Shown: positions 39,582 to 48,900 of the stretch, piece by piece | Layout of the letters: each line of letters starts with the position of its first letter | How positions within the stretch are numbered: position 1 is the stretch's first letter | NCBI RefSeq assembly: GCF_019551435.1 | Contig: NZ_CP080544.1 | Span: 1,116,001 to 1,180,000 of the forward strand | Source of the DNA: Lysobacter soyae | Lineage (GTDB): Bacteria; Pseudomonadota; Gammaproteobacteria; Xanthomonadales; Xanthomonadaceae | Reading direction: 5' to 3' | DNA length: 64,000 bases | Program-made: the position numbers and the translations under genes | The notes under the pieces: generated by a model | Database searches by the model: none | Seen by the model: the letters and a program-made list of their open reading frames with translations, nothing else | Told to the model about the DNA's origin: nothing

Positions 39582-40706
39582 TCAGCCTTGCGCGGCATCC
39601 GTGTCGAAAAGCTGTCCAGCCAGGGAATCGTCGAATCGGGCGCCGTCGTGAAATCCCGATACCCCGATGCCGACCAAGCGGTAGCGCGTGTCCTCGGGCA
39701 GATCGATCCGTCGGCACAAGGCTTGGGCACGAAGAAAAAGTTCTGCTGCGTTGGTGGGGAAGGGGGTCTCGGTGATGGAGCGCGTCAGGGTGCGAAATCC
39801 GGCGGTTTTCAGCTTCAGCACCACGGTTCGTGCGTGCCGGTCGGGGTGGCGCGCAAGCTCCCGTTCATACGCCTGCCAGGTTTTGCCTGAAAGGGCTTCG
39901 AGCGTCTCGTCGAACTGCCCCATGGGAAGGTCTACGGCAAACGTGTCCTCACTGGAGATCTGCAAAGTTGCGCGCTCCGGCAGGACCGCGCGCTCATCGT
40001 GACCGTGTGCGAGCTCGTGCAGGCGTTTGCCCCACTTTCCAAAATGTTGCTCCATCACTCGCAAGTCGGCGCCCCGCACGTCGCCACAAGTCTTGAAGCC
40101 CAAAAGGGACAGGCGACCTTCTGTGACTTTGCCAACGCCCGGCAGCCGCGCCAGCGGCAGATCGAGCAAGAACGCGTCCACCTGCTGCGGCTTGACCACA
40201 AACAAACCGTCGGGCTTGTTGACGTCGCTAGCGATCTTGGCAATGAACTTGTTGGGGGCGACGCCGGCAGAGGCGGTCAGGCCGGTTTCGAGGAATATTT
40301 CGCGCCGGATGCGTTCGGCAATGGCGGTGGCGCTACCCAAATCGAGGTGCGGATGCGTGACATCGAGATACGCCTCATCCAACGAGAGCGGTTCCACCAA
40401 GGCTGTGTAGCGGGAGAATATCTCCCGAATCTGAGCGGACACTGCCTTATAGCGGCTGAAATCCGGCGGCACGAATACCGCCTCCGGACACAAGCGTTCG
40501 GCGCGTACGGCCGGCATCGCGGAACGCACGCCGAACGTGCGTGCCTCGTAACTGGCCGCGCAAACCACCGAGCGTGCGCCACGCCAAGCGACCACCACGG
40601 GACGCCCCCTCAGTTCCGGGGCGTCTCGTTGCTCGACGGAGGCATAAAACGCATCCATATCCACATGGATGATTTTTCGAGCGGTGGTTGTTGCGGACGA
40701 CGGCAT
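39582..40706 (-). CDS. dinB: DNA polymerase IV
   Basis: DinB is the Y-family translesion polymerase. The metal-binding residues are D16 (HVDMDAFYASVE) and D110/E111 (SLDEAYLDVT). HhH motifs (LPGVGKVTEGRL) and a little-finger domain follow. ATG at 40706 gives 374 residues and begins just before the catalytic palm; an upstream in-frame start at 40763 would overlap the neighbouring membrane-protein gene. I saw no convincing LexA box upstream. Confidence 0.94.
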   Translation of the reverse strand: MPSSATTTARKIIHVDMDAFYASVEQRDAPELRGRPVVVAWRGARSVVCAASYEARTFGVRSAMPAVRAERLCPEAVFVPPDFSRYKAVSAQIREIFSRYTALVEPLSLDEAYLDVTHPHLDLGSATAIAERIRREIFLETGLTASAGVAPNKFIAKIASDVNKPDGLFVVKPQQVDAFLLDLPLARLPGVGKVTEGRLSLLGFKTCGDVRGADLRVMEQHFGKWGKRLHELAHGHDERAVLPERATLQISSEDTFAVDLPMGQFDETLEALSGKTWQAYERELARHPDRHARTVVLKLKTAGFRTLTRSITETPFPTNAAELFLRAQALCRRIDLPEDTRYRLVGIGVSGFHDGARFDDSLAGQLFDTDAAQG

Positions 40707-40749
40707 ACGCAGATTTTCGCAGGTGCCGACGCACAGGGCGAGACGCCGT

Positions 40750-41433
40750 TCAAACTTCCTCAAATGCTTTCAATGCGTCCAAATTCTTTTGCGCTTTGAC
40801 CAAGGTGCCGCCGGTCACGGCATCTTCCATGGCGCGCTTGAGTCCGGGCCTTGACGGCTGCCGCGACCAGCGATGAAACCAGGCGGTGGCACACAGTCCG
40901 GCAACCCCGACGGCGATGCAAATCCAAATTGACGCGCCCATCCGTGACAGGAAATCGACCTTGCCGTGCGTCAGCACATCAATGCCTGTTGCCATGAACG
41001 GGATCCAGAACAACCACCAGCACAAGCCGACGACCATGCCGCCGATCACATAGGTTTTTCGTGCCATCGCGAGTTTGTGTTGCAGGTCCGTGACTGCCTG
41101 AGTGGGATCCAGACTGGAAAGACGTCCAAGTAGCATGCCCGCCGCAATGATGCAGGCGACACCATAGGCATGGACGATGATGCCCGACCACAGCAGCCAG
41201 CCACCATCGCGATGTTGTGTCCATCCTGCGACGCCCAGCAAGATCATCAGGATGCCGAAAACGATTTGAACCAGTTGACCCAAGTACAAGGGCCAAAGCG
41301 AGCGGCGGAAATGCTTGGCTTTGCGTACGCGTTGAAGCGCATGCTTTTCCCGCGCGTCGCTCGACAATCGCTCTGTGACGGCATTGAGGGCCCGCTTGAG
41401 CTCATCGAATTGCAGATCTTGGTTTGCGTCCAT
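40750..41433 (-). CDS. Four-helix membrane protein paired with an ECF sigma factor; unknown function
   Basis: The 227-residue protein has a soluble charged N-terminus (about 1-45, coiled-coil-like), two membrane helices (about 50-70 and 80-105), a charged loop (110-125), two more helices (about 128-150 and 165-185) and a basic, soluble C-terminal tail. It starts 3 bases after the sigma factor stop, so the two are almost surely co-expressed. A regulator of the sigma factor is a reasonable inference. However, it lacks the HxxxCxxC zinc motif of classical anti-sigma factors and I do not recognise the family. Confidence 0.7.
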   Translation of the reverse strand: MDANQDLQFDELKRALNAVTERLSSDAREKHALQRVRKAKHFRRSLWPLYLGQLVQIVFGILMILLGVAGWTQHRDGGWLLWSGIIVHAYGVACIIAAGMLLGRLSSLDPTQAVTDLQHKLAMARKTYVIGGMVVGLCWWLFWIPFMATGIDVLTHGKVDFLSRMGASIWICIAVGVAGLCATAWFHRWSRQPSRPGLKRAMEDAVTGGTLVKAQKNLDALKAFEEV

Positions 41434-41436
41434 GGT

Positions 41437-41973
41437 TCAGGACTCCCGTGAATTGGCGAAAAGGGTTTTCAATCGCTGTTTGATGCGATTGAGCTTGGTG
41501 GCGACATTGCTTTCTGAAATGCCGAGGACCTCGCCGATGTCACGATGGCTCAGATCATCCAAATGCATGACCAGCAAGGCGCGGTTGTACACGTCAAGGG
41601 CGTTCAACGCTTGATTGAGCCGCTGCACCGGATCTGCTGAAGCGTCGTTAACACCGGTTACAGCAAGGTCGTGCACGGCAGGGTCGAATGCCACGTGATG
41701 TTGATTGATTCGCGTCTTCCGCCGGACTTCCGATATCGCCACATTCAACGCAACGCGATACATCCACGTGGAGAACGGCCGGTTCCCGTCGTACTTCGGC
41801 CAACTTTCCCAAAGCGACGCGCGAATGTCCTGAGCCAAGTCCGAACGATCTTCCGGTGTCCAGGCATATGTGGCCGTCACTTTATGCAGGATGCCGATGT
41901 GCGCATCCAACAGGCGCAGAAAGTCATTCGCTTGCGCGTTGTCAGTGGCAGGGTGGGGGTGAGCGATGGACAT
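41437..41973 (-). CDS. ECF-type sigma-70 family RNA polymerase sigma factor
   Basis: The 178-residue protein has region 2 (AWTPEDRSDLAQDIRASLWESWPKYDG, cited by DRSDLAQDI; then FSTWMYRVALNVA) and region 4 (LVMHLDDLSHRDIGEVLGISESNVATKLNRIK, cited by LSHRDIGEVLGISES), the usual two-domain ECF form. I chose ATG at 41973, since an extension to 42027 adds residues outside the family. It overlaps nothing upstream and is divergent from pssA across 119 bases. Its signal and targets are unknown. The downstream membrane protein is its likely partner. Confidence 0.9.
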   Translation of the reverse strand: MSIAHPHPATDNAQANDFLRLLDAHIGILHKVTATYAWTPEDRSDLAQDIRASLWESWPKYDGNRPFSTWMYRVALNVAISEVRRKTRINQHHVAFDPAVHDLAVTGVNDASADPVQRLNQALNALDVYNRALLVMHLDDLSHRDIGEVLGISESNVATKLNRIKQRLKTLFANSRES

Positions 41974-42092
41974 CCATGAAATCCGAATGGTTTGAACAGT
42001 GATTCGCACGGCAGCCCGAAATATCACACTGCCACGACCGGGCGTAGATACAAAACTGGCTATGCTTTGACGACAGGCGTCCGGAGTTCATC

Positions 42093-42725
42093 ATGCAGGA
42101 ATCCCCAAACAAGCCCCGCCACTTCTCGATGTTCCGCGATTTTCACTTGGCGGACTGGTTCACCCTCGGCAATGCGTTCTGCGGGACAGGCGCGGTTTTC
42201 GCCGCCATGCGCTTCCTGCAGGAAGGCAACATGCGGGATTTGATGGTCGGCATGGCATTGATTCCGCTGGCCTTCGTTTTGGACGCACTGGACGGTCGCA
42301 TCGCGCGGTGGCGCAATGTGTCGTCCGTGTTGGGTCGGGAACTGGATTCCCTGGCCGATGTCATTTCCTTCGGGGTGGCCCCTGCGGCGCTGGCCTACGC
42401 ATGCGGCCTCCAGGGGGGTTGGGATTGGATAGTTCTGAGTTATTTCGTTTGTTGCGGCGTCAGTCGTCTGGCGCGTTACAACGTCACTGCGGAGTCGTTG
42501 TCGGGCGCCGAGGGCAAGGTCAAATACTTCGAAGGCACGCCGATTCCCAGCAGTTTGCTGCTTGTCGTGATATTGGCAATCGCCGCTTGGCGCGGATCGA
42601 TCGGCCAGAACATTTGGTTCGGTGCCGTCCAACTCGGACCTTGGCAATTGCATCCGCTGGTGCTGGTATTCGCACTGTCCGGATCACTCATGGTCAGCAA
42701 AACATTGCGTATTCCGAAACCCTGA
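42093..42725 (+). CDS. pssA: CDP-diacylglycerol--serine O-phosphatidyltransferase
   Basis: PssA makes phosphatidylserine, the substrate of Psd, from CDP-diacylglycerol and serine. The CDP-alcohol phosphotransferase motif DGxxAR-x8-GxxxDxxxD is present (DGRIAR ... GRELDSLAD). About six to seven membrane helices are visible, and the length is 210 residues. This is the membrane-type (type II) enzyme, not the phospholipase-D-like E. coli type. phaE follows after 60 bases. Confidence 0.92.
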   Translation: MQESPNKPRHFSMFRDFHLADWFTLGNAFCGTGAVFAAMRFLQEGNMRDLMVGMALIPLAFVLDALDGRIARWRNVSSVLGRELDSLADVISFGVAPAALAYACGLQGGWDWIVLSYFVCCGVSRLARYNVTAESLSGAEGKVKYFEGTPIPSSLLLVVILAIAAWRGSIGQNIWFGAVQLGPWQLHPLVLVFALSGSLMVSKTLRIPKP

Positions 42726-42785
42726 GATCGCCCGTGTCATGAAACCGATGTCATCATTGCAGGCAAATCCAAGGAGTTCCGATCA

Positions 42786-43841
42786 ATGAATCCGCAATGG
42801 CCCAACGATTTTGAAAGCCTCGGGCGTCAATACATGGAGGCTTGGCAGAACATGATGCGCGGCGCGATGGCCGGGCAGGGGCCCGCGCCTTCGGGCTTTG
42901 CCGGCATGGGCGGATGGCAAGATCCTTCGCAAGCGTGGGCACGCACGGCTTCCCAGTTCGCCAATCCTGAAGCGATGGCGGCCATGCATCGTTTCAACGC
43001 CCAGTCGAACGGTTGGTTCGCGCAGATGCATGAGTTGGCGGCCAAGTTCACCGATCAAGGGGCAACCGCCAAGAACATTGCCGACGAATGGCGGCGCATG
43101 TTGGAAAGCTCCTCCGGCAATGTCATGGCGGATGCATTGAAAAACATGCAAAGCGGCGGCAGCCAAGGCTTCGATGCTTGGTACGCGAACGTGGAGCCGA
43201 TGTTGAATGGCTGGAAACGCGAGTTTTCGTCTTGGTTAAGCGTCCCCGCATTCGGCTTGGCGCGTGAACATCAGGAGCGCTTGCAAAAGTTGTTGCAGTC
43301 TCAATTGGACTATCAGGAGGCGTTGGCCGCGCACAACGCCTTGCTCGGAAATTCGGCCGATTCCGCCATGAAGTATTTCGAGGCCTTGCTCGACAAAGCG
43401 GGGAAGGCGGGCAAGCCCATCACTAGCGCGCGCGGATTGTTTGACACCTGGGTGGATGCGGCCGAACAGGCCTATGCCCAAGTCGCACTGTCGCGCGAGT
43501 ACCGCAAGGCCTATGCGGACATGGTCAATGCACAGATGCGATTGCGATCGGGCGTTCAACGCGAAATCGAACAGGCCTGCGACATGCTCGGTATTCCCAC
43601 GCGCACGGAAATGGATGCCGCACACCGCAAGATCGCGGAGTTGGAGCGTGCGTTGCGACGTGCGCGCAGCACGCCTCCCGATGCTGGCGCCAAACCGCAA
43701 GCGGCGACGCCAAGGGCTGCCCCTGCGGCCAAGCGTGCGACCCCCGCCGCACGCAAGCAGGCGGCCCGCAAAGCGCCTGTGAAAAAGTCAGCGAGTGCAA
43801 AGTCCACTGCCGCCCGTACGACGAATAGGAAGCGCTCATGA
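42786..43841 (+). CDS. phaE: Class III poly(R)-hydroxyalkanoate synthase subunit PhaE
   Basis: PhaE is the non-catalytic partner of PhaC in class III PHA synthases. The 351-residue protein is mostly helical. Residues 1-45 are Gly/Met-rich, the middle matches the PhaE family (FGLAREHQERLQKLLQSQLDYQEALAAHN, cited by REHQERLQ), and a C-terminal Ala/Lys-rich tail of about 60 residues (AAKRATPAARKQAARK) is likely disordered and may bind DNA or granules. AAGGAG lies just upstream of the ATG. It overlaps phaC by four bases, as expected for a two-subunit enzyme. Confidence 0.88.
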   Translation: MNPQWPNDFESLGRQYMEAWQNMMRGAMAGQGPAPSGFAGMGGWQDPSQAWARTASQFANPEAMAAMHRFNAQSNGWFAQMHELAAKFTDQGATAKNIADEWRRMLESSSGNVMADALKNMQSGGSQGFDAWYANVEPMLNGWKREFSSWLSVPAFGLAREHQERLQKLLQSQLDYQEALAAHNALLGNSADSAMKYFEALLDKAGKAGKPITSARGLFDTWVDAAEQAYAQVALSREYRKAYADMVNAQMRLRSGVQREIEQACDMLGIPTRTEMDAAHRKIAELERALRRARSTPPDAGAKPQAATPRAAPAAKRATPAARKQAARKAPVKKSASAKSTAARTTNRKRS

Positions 43842-44914
43842 AGAGCAAGTCGCCCATCGATATCACCGTTGAAGGGATCGCGGATGAAGTCGCGAAGGTG
43901 CAGGCCAAGTTGGGTGCCAGCCTCGGCACCTTGAGAAACGTCGATAATTTCGACTACGGTGCCTCGGAGAAACAAGAAGTCTGGCGCGACGGAAAAGTCG
44001 TCCTGTATCGCTATACGCCGGTAAGGAAAACCCTGTCGCGCGTTCCGATCCTGGTGAGCTACGCCTTGGTCAATCGGCCTTACATGATTGACCTCCAAGA
44101 CAACCGCTCTTTGGTGAAAGGTTTGCTTGACCGCGGCGAAGACGTCTACCTCATTGACTGGGGCTATACAGATCGTTCGGACAAATTCCTGACCCTCGAG
44201 GATTACATCCAACGATTCCTGGACGGTGCCGTCGATTTCCTGCGTGCTCGCCACAAAGTGGACGCGGTCAACGTGTTGGGTATTTGCCAAGGTGGCGTTT
44301 TCTCCTTGTGCTATGCCGCGCTCAATCCGTCAAAGGTGAAGAATCTGATCACCATGGTGACCCCGGTGGATTTCCAAACGCCGGACAACATGTTGTCGAA
44401 CTGGACACGCGAACTCGACGTCGATCTTTTCGTCGACACCATGGGCAACATTCCTGCCGATGTCATGAACTACTCGTACCTGATGCTGAAACCCTTCCGA
44501 CTCAACATGCAAAAGTATGTCGGCATGGTGGACATCATGGACAACCCCGAGGCGATGACGGATTTTCTGCGGATGGAGAAATGGATTTTCGATTCCCCGG
44601 ACCAAGCCGGCGAAGCGTTCAGGCAATTCGTGAAGTTCTTCTACCAAGGGAACGGATTCGTCAACAAAGATGTCGACATCGGTGACCGTCCGGTAGACCT
44701 CGACGATGTGACCATGCCTGTTCTCAACATTTACGCGGAACAGGACCATCTGGTGCCTCCGGATGCGTCAAGGCGGATGAAAGAACTGGTGGGAACGCGT
44801 GATTACACCGAGCTGAGTTTCAAGGGGGGGCATATCGGTATCTACGTTTCCAGCCGCGCGCAAAAAGAAGTGCCCGACACGATTCACCATTGGCTTTCCC
44901 AGCGATCGGTCTAA
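43838..44914 (+). CDS. phaC: Class III poly(R)-hydroxyalkanoate synthase subunit PhaC
   Basis: PhaC polymerises (R)-3-hydroxyacyl-CoA into polyester granules. The alpha/beta-hydrolase triad is C150 (GICQGG lipase-like box), D303 (AEQDHLVPP) and H332 (GGHIGIY), matching class III enzymes. At 358 residues it is the usual length for this class (class I is about 590). No phaA, phaB or phasin gene lies nearby, so the monomer supply must be encoded elsewhere. Confidence 0.95.
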   Translation: MKSKSPIDITVEGIADEVAKVQAKLGASLGTLRNVDNFDYGASEKQEVWRDGKVVLYRYTPVRKTLSRVPILVSYALVNRPYMIDLQDNRSLVKGLLDRGEDVYLIDWGYTDRSDKFLTLEDYIQRFLDGAVDFLRARHKVDAVNVLGICQGGVFSLCYAALNPSKVKNLITMVTPVDFQTPDNMLSNWTRELDVDLFVDTMGNIPADVMNYSYLMLKPFRLNMQKYVGMVDIMDNPEAMTDFLRMEKWIFDSPDQAGEAFRQFVKFFYQGNGFVNKDVDIGDRPVDLDDVTMPVLNIYAEQDHLVPPDASRRMKELVGTRDYTELSFKGGHIGIYVSSRAQKEVPDTIHHWLSQRSV

Positions 44915-44919
44915 TCCGC

Positions 44920-45363
44920 ATGGGCAAGGCGCTGCGATGTGTCGCCGGGGTGCTTGGAGTCATCTGGACTCTGCCCAACAGCCTGGTCGGTGCAATCTTG
45001 GGCTGTGCCGGTCTGCCATTCGGTGCGCATGCGCATTTGCGTAAGGATGATTGGGCGTTGGTGTTTCATCGATGGCCGTGGGGGCCGGGCGGGGCGATTA
45101 CCTTTGGCAATGTCATCGTCCATACCGGTGACGACTTGGATACGCCGTGCCTGACCTATGCGACGCGTGCCGGGCGCGCCCAAGATGCGCACATCCGCTT
45201 GAACGACCACGAACGTGCGCACGTTTTCCAATACATGGTGTTCGGTGTCCTTTTTTTGCCCCTCTATCTAGCCTGCGGCGGCGTCAGCGTGCGCAATCCG
45301 TTTGAGCGCGCGGCCGATCGTTACGCCCTCTCAGGTCGGGGTTGGTGGCCGTTCCAACGCTAG
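44920..45363 (+). CDS. Small membrane protein with HExxH motif; putative metalloprotease-like, unknown family
   Basis: I do not recognise this 147-residue protein by family. Residues 5-32 form one or two membrane segments, and another hydrophobic stretch is at about 103-120. H97-E98-R99-A100-H101 is an HExxH motif, and E129-R-A-A-D lies 28 residues on, placed like the third zinc ligand of gluzincin-type peptidases. The start at 44920 comes 5 bases after the phaC stop, so it is probably in the pha operon. Proteolysis is an inference from motif spacing only. Confidence 0.6.
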   Translation: MGKALRCVAGVLGVIWTLPNSLVGAILGCAGLPFGAHAHLRKDDWALVFHRWPWGPGGAITFGNVIVHTGDDLDTPCLTYATRAGRAQDAHIRLNDHERAHVFQYMVFGVLFLPLYLACGGVSVRNPFERAADRYALSGRGWWPFQR

Positions 45364-45384
45364 GCCACTGACGAGCCCCGGTTT

Positions 45385-45738
45385 TTAAGTCGCGGCAGGC
45401 AAGATTTCTTCCACGCGCTCGGGCGGACGACAAAGACGGGTCCCCATGTCGGTACGCACAAAGGGGCGGTTCAACAGACGTGGGTGGCTGGCCATGGCTT
45501 GGATCAGGGTTTCCGAATCGGCATCACCAAGCCCCAGTGCCTCAAATTCCGGTTCTTTGGCGCGGATGGCGTCGATAGGTGCAAGGCCGGCATCGGCAAT
45601 CAGTGCGCGCAACGTCTCTGCGTCGGGTGGCGTCGACAGGTAATCAATGATCTCGAGGTCGACGTTGCGTGCTTGGAGTCGCTCCAAAGCGCCCCGGGAG
45701 TTACTGCACTGCGGGTTGTGATAGATCGTCGCCTTCAT
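45385..45738 (-). CDS. ArsC family protein (glutaredoxin-type arsenate reductase-like)
   Basis: The 117-residue protein matches the ArsC family: IYHNPQCSNSRGAL with Cys C11 and Arg R15, DYLSTPP, and LNRPFVRT near the end. True arsenate reductases use this Cys with glutathione and glutaredoxin. The pattern fits ArsC rather than Spx/YffB. ATG at 45738 has AAAGGA upstream; a longer frame to 45795 exists but lacks support. No arsB or arsR is nearby, so arsenate as the natural substrate is uncertain. It is divergent from smc. Confidence 0.85.
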   Translation of the reverse strand: MKATIYHNPQCSNSRGALERLQARNVDLEIIDYLSTPPDAETLRALIADAGLAPIDAIRAKEPEFEALGLGDADSETLIQAMASHPRLLNRPFVRTDMGTRLCRPPERVEEILPAAT

Positions 45739-45863
45739 ACCAGTCCTTTTCCACGTGTTCGGCGACAGTTTGCGAAGGAAACACAAGCAGGACAAGGGAA
45801 TCCATCGCTATACTTCAAGATCAACTAATTCCAGTGAGCGAAATCGCCAGTTGTTTCAATAGC

Positions 45864-45892
45864 TTGCGATCGTTTGTTCATTTAATTTATTA
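45864..45892 (+). promoter_or_regulatory. Candidate smc promoter
   Basis: TTGCGA (45864-45869) and TTTATT (45887-45892), 17 bases apart, in an AT-rich patch unusual for the window. A 20-base inverted repeat begins at the end of the -10 box. Confidence 0.4.
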
Positions 45893-45911
45893 CGTTTCGC
45901 GGGCGAAACGT
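45892..45911. repeat. 20-base inverted repeat upstream of smc
   Basis: ACGTTTCGC (45892-45900) and GCGAAACGT (45903-45911) flank GG. It lies between the -10-like box and the smc ATG at 45926, in the 187-base divergent gap with the ArsC-like gene. It could be an operator or a hairpin in the leader. Confidence 0.6.
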
Positions 45912-45925
45912 TGACTGAGTGCTGC

Positions 45926-48900
45926 ATGCGTCTTTCTACAATCAAGCTTGCCGGTTTCAAATCGTTTGTTGATCCCACGACATTGCACCTGCCGGGCAAC
46001 ATGACCGGTGTGGTCGGGCCCAATGGCTGCGGCAAGTCCAACATCATTGATGCTGTGCGGTGGGTGATGGGCGAATCCTCGGCCAGCCGCTTGCGCGGTG
46101 ACAATGCCACCGACGTGATCTTCTCCGGTTCAACGGCACGCAAGCCTGTCTCGCAGGCCACGGTCGAACTGATTTTCGACAATTCGGATCATGCCATCAC
46201 CGGTGAGTATGCGAGCTTCAACGAAATCTCCGTGAAGCGCACCGTCGGTCGCGACGGCCAAAGCAGCTACTTCTTGAACGGCACACGGTGCCGCCGTCGG
46301 GATATTACCGACCTCTTCTTGGGCACGGGGCTCGGACCGCGGAGTTACTCGATCATCGAGCAGGGAATGATCTCCCAAATCATCGAGGCAAAGCCCGAAG
46401 AGTTGCGTGTTTATCTCGAAGAAGCCGCCGGCATTTCCAAATACAAGGAACGCCGGCGCGAGACCGAAAACCGGATCCGCCATACGCGGGAAAATCTCGA
46501 CCGACTCAATGACCTTCGCGAAGAAGTCGGCAAACAATTGAACCATTTGGCAAGGCAAGCCAAGCAGGCGGAACAATACACGGCGATTCAATCCGAGAAG
46601 AAGATCAAGGAAGCGCAGTGGAAGGCGCTTCAATTCAAAACATTGGATCAACAGCTTTCAGCACAGCGTAGTGCGCTATTGGCGGATGAGACCCGTCTCG
46701 AACAACTGATCGCAGAACAGCGGGAAGCGGAACGACAAATCGAAACCGGGCGCATCCGTCACCAGGAATCGGTCGACGCACACGCGGCGGCGCAGGCGGA
46801 GGTCTATCGCGTCGGTGGACAACTGGCACGGCTTGAACAGCAGATCCAGCATCAGGCTGAAATGCAGCAGCGATTGCATTCAGCACATGAAGAGGCGCAA
46901 GGCGCCTTGGGCGAATTGATCGCCCATATCACTCAGGACGCTTCGGCGCTGGAGGGCTTGGAAGCCGAACTCAGCGCCAACGAGCCCGCGCTCGAAGAAT
47001 TGCGTCTGTTGGATGAGAGCAAACAAACCGAGTTGCGCGAGATTGAGTCGCGCCTTTCGGAACTGCAATTGCGCTGGGATACGCATCATCGCGAGCAAGC
47101 GGAGGCCGCACGCGCGGGCGATGTCGAACGCACCCGTGTCGATTATTTGGATCGTCAGGTCCTGGAGAGCGAGCGTCGGCGGGAACGTCTGCAGGAAGAG
47201 CGTGACAGTCTCGATCTTGACGCGCTAGCCGCGGTGTTTGCCGAACACCAGATGCGCCATGACTCGGAAAAAGCGTCACTGGAAGTCATGCAGGCGGAAT
47301 TGGACGCGCGCAAGGAAGCGGTCGTCCTCTTGCAAGACCAGCAGCGCGAGCATCAAAACACGTTGTCAGAGCTGCGCAAGGAAATTCAACAATCGCGCGG
47401 ACGCCTCGCATCGTTGGAAGCGCTGCAGCAATCCGCGCTGGGTCAAGAACAAGGCGCCGCGCTGGCATGGTTGCAGGCCAATGGTTTGGGTGGCGCGGCG
47501 CGTGTGGGTGAACGACTGGACGTTGACCCGGGTTGGGAAGGTGCCGTCGAGAGCGCATTGGGTCGCATGCTTGAGGCGGTTCTGGTCGAGCAGCCCACGA
47601 CCTATGTCGATGCATTGGCCGCCTTGACCGAGGGGCGTGTGGCTCTGGTCGATGCCGCAGACGGCCTCGCGGAATCCGCGGCCACTTCGCTGGCGCGCAA
47701 ATTGCGCGGGCCGAAGGTCGTGCTAGAGCTCCTTTCAAGTATTCATGCGGTTGAGTCGCTGGATGAAGCCAACCGGCTTCTGCCGACACTGCCGAAAGCC
47801 GCCATCTGCATCACGCGTTCGGGTGAGCGTGTCGGTCATGGTTGGCTGCGGATCGAACGACAGTCGGCATCCCAACAGGGTGCGCTGTTGCGGGAACGCG
47901 AAATCCAGAACTTGCGCACTGCCTTGGAGCAAGCGCTTGCGCGTGAAGCTGAATTGGATCAGTCGATTGCCAAAGCCAAGCAGCAGGCGCTCGAAGCGGA
48001 CCAGGCTCGCGAAGAAACGCAGCGCGGTTTGTACGTGGCCCATCGTGGCGTCTCCGAACTTGCCGGTACTTTGCAAGGCCAAAAGAGTCGGGTCGAGAAC
48101 GCGCGCCTGCGCTTGGATGCCATTGACGCCGAACTCGCGCAGCTGTTGAACAGTCGTACCGAGAGCGAGCAGCAGAGCAAGGCGTCGCGTGCCGAGCTCG
48201 AATTGGCTGTCGAACGCATGGCGCAATTGGAAGAAACGCGTCGGACGCTCGAAGACGCTCGTCGCGCATTGGGTGCTGAACGCGAAGCGGCGCGCGATGC
48301 GGCGCGCACGGCGCGCGAAACTGCACATGCGCTGGCATTGAAAGTTGAGACGCAGCGCACGCGCCTCAGTGCACTGCGTCAAGCCCTCGAGCGGATGAGT
48401 CAACAGCGCGGGCAACTCGATGCGCGCGTCGGCGAGTTGTCGCAGCAACTCAAGGTGGATGACGATCCGGGCAAGGCATTGGAGTCAGAGCGTCAAACGA
48501 TCTTGCAAGAGCGCGTCCGTGTCGAACAGGCGTTGGCTGAGGCCCGATCGGTCATGAACGGTATCGAGCACGAGTTGCGCGAATTCGAACAAACGCGACA
48601 ACAACGTGAAGCGCAATCCATCAGCCAACGCGAAGCGATCAGTCAGCGCAAGTTGGAGCAACAGGCCTTGTCTTTGGCGAGCGATCAGCTGAAGGCATTC
48701 GTCGCCGATGCCGGATTCGTGCTCGAAGATGTGGTCAATGAATTGGATGATTCCGCGGACACCGACGTCTGGGGTAGCCAGGTCGCTGATCTGGAAGGGC
48801 GCATGCGACGCCTTGAGCCGGTCAATTTGGCCGCCATTGCCGAGCATGCGGAAGCCGCGCAACGCAAGGAATATCTCGACGCCCAGGATGCGGATCTCAG

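Noticed and set aside
43650-43841. Ala/Lys-rich end of phaE as a separate histone-like gene
   Set aside because: It is in frame with PhaE and has no start or ribosome site of its own; such tails are seen on other PHA proteins.
45385-45738. Arsenic resistance operon
   Set aside because: Only one ArsC-like gene is present, with no arsR, arsB or acr3 nearby, so no resistance operon can be claimed.
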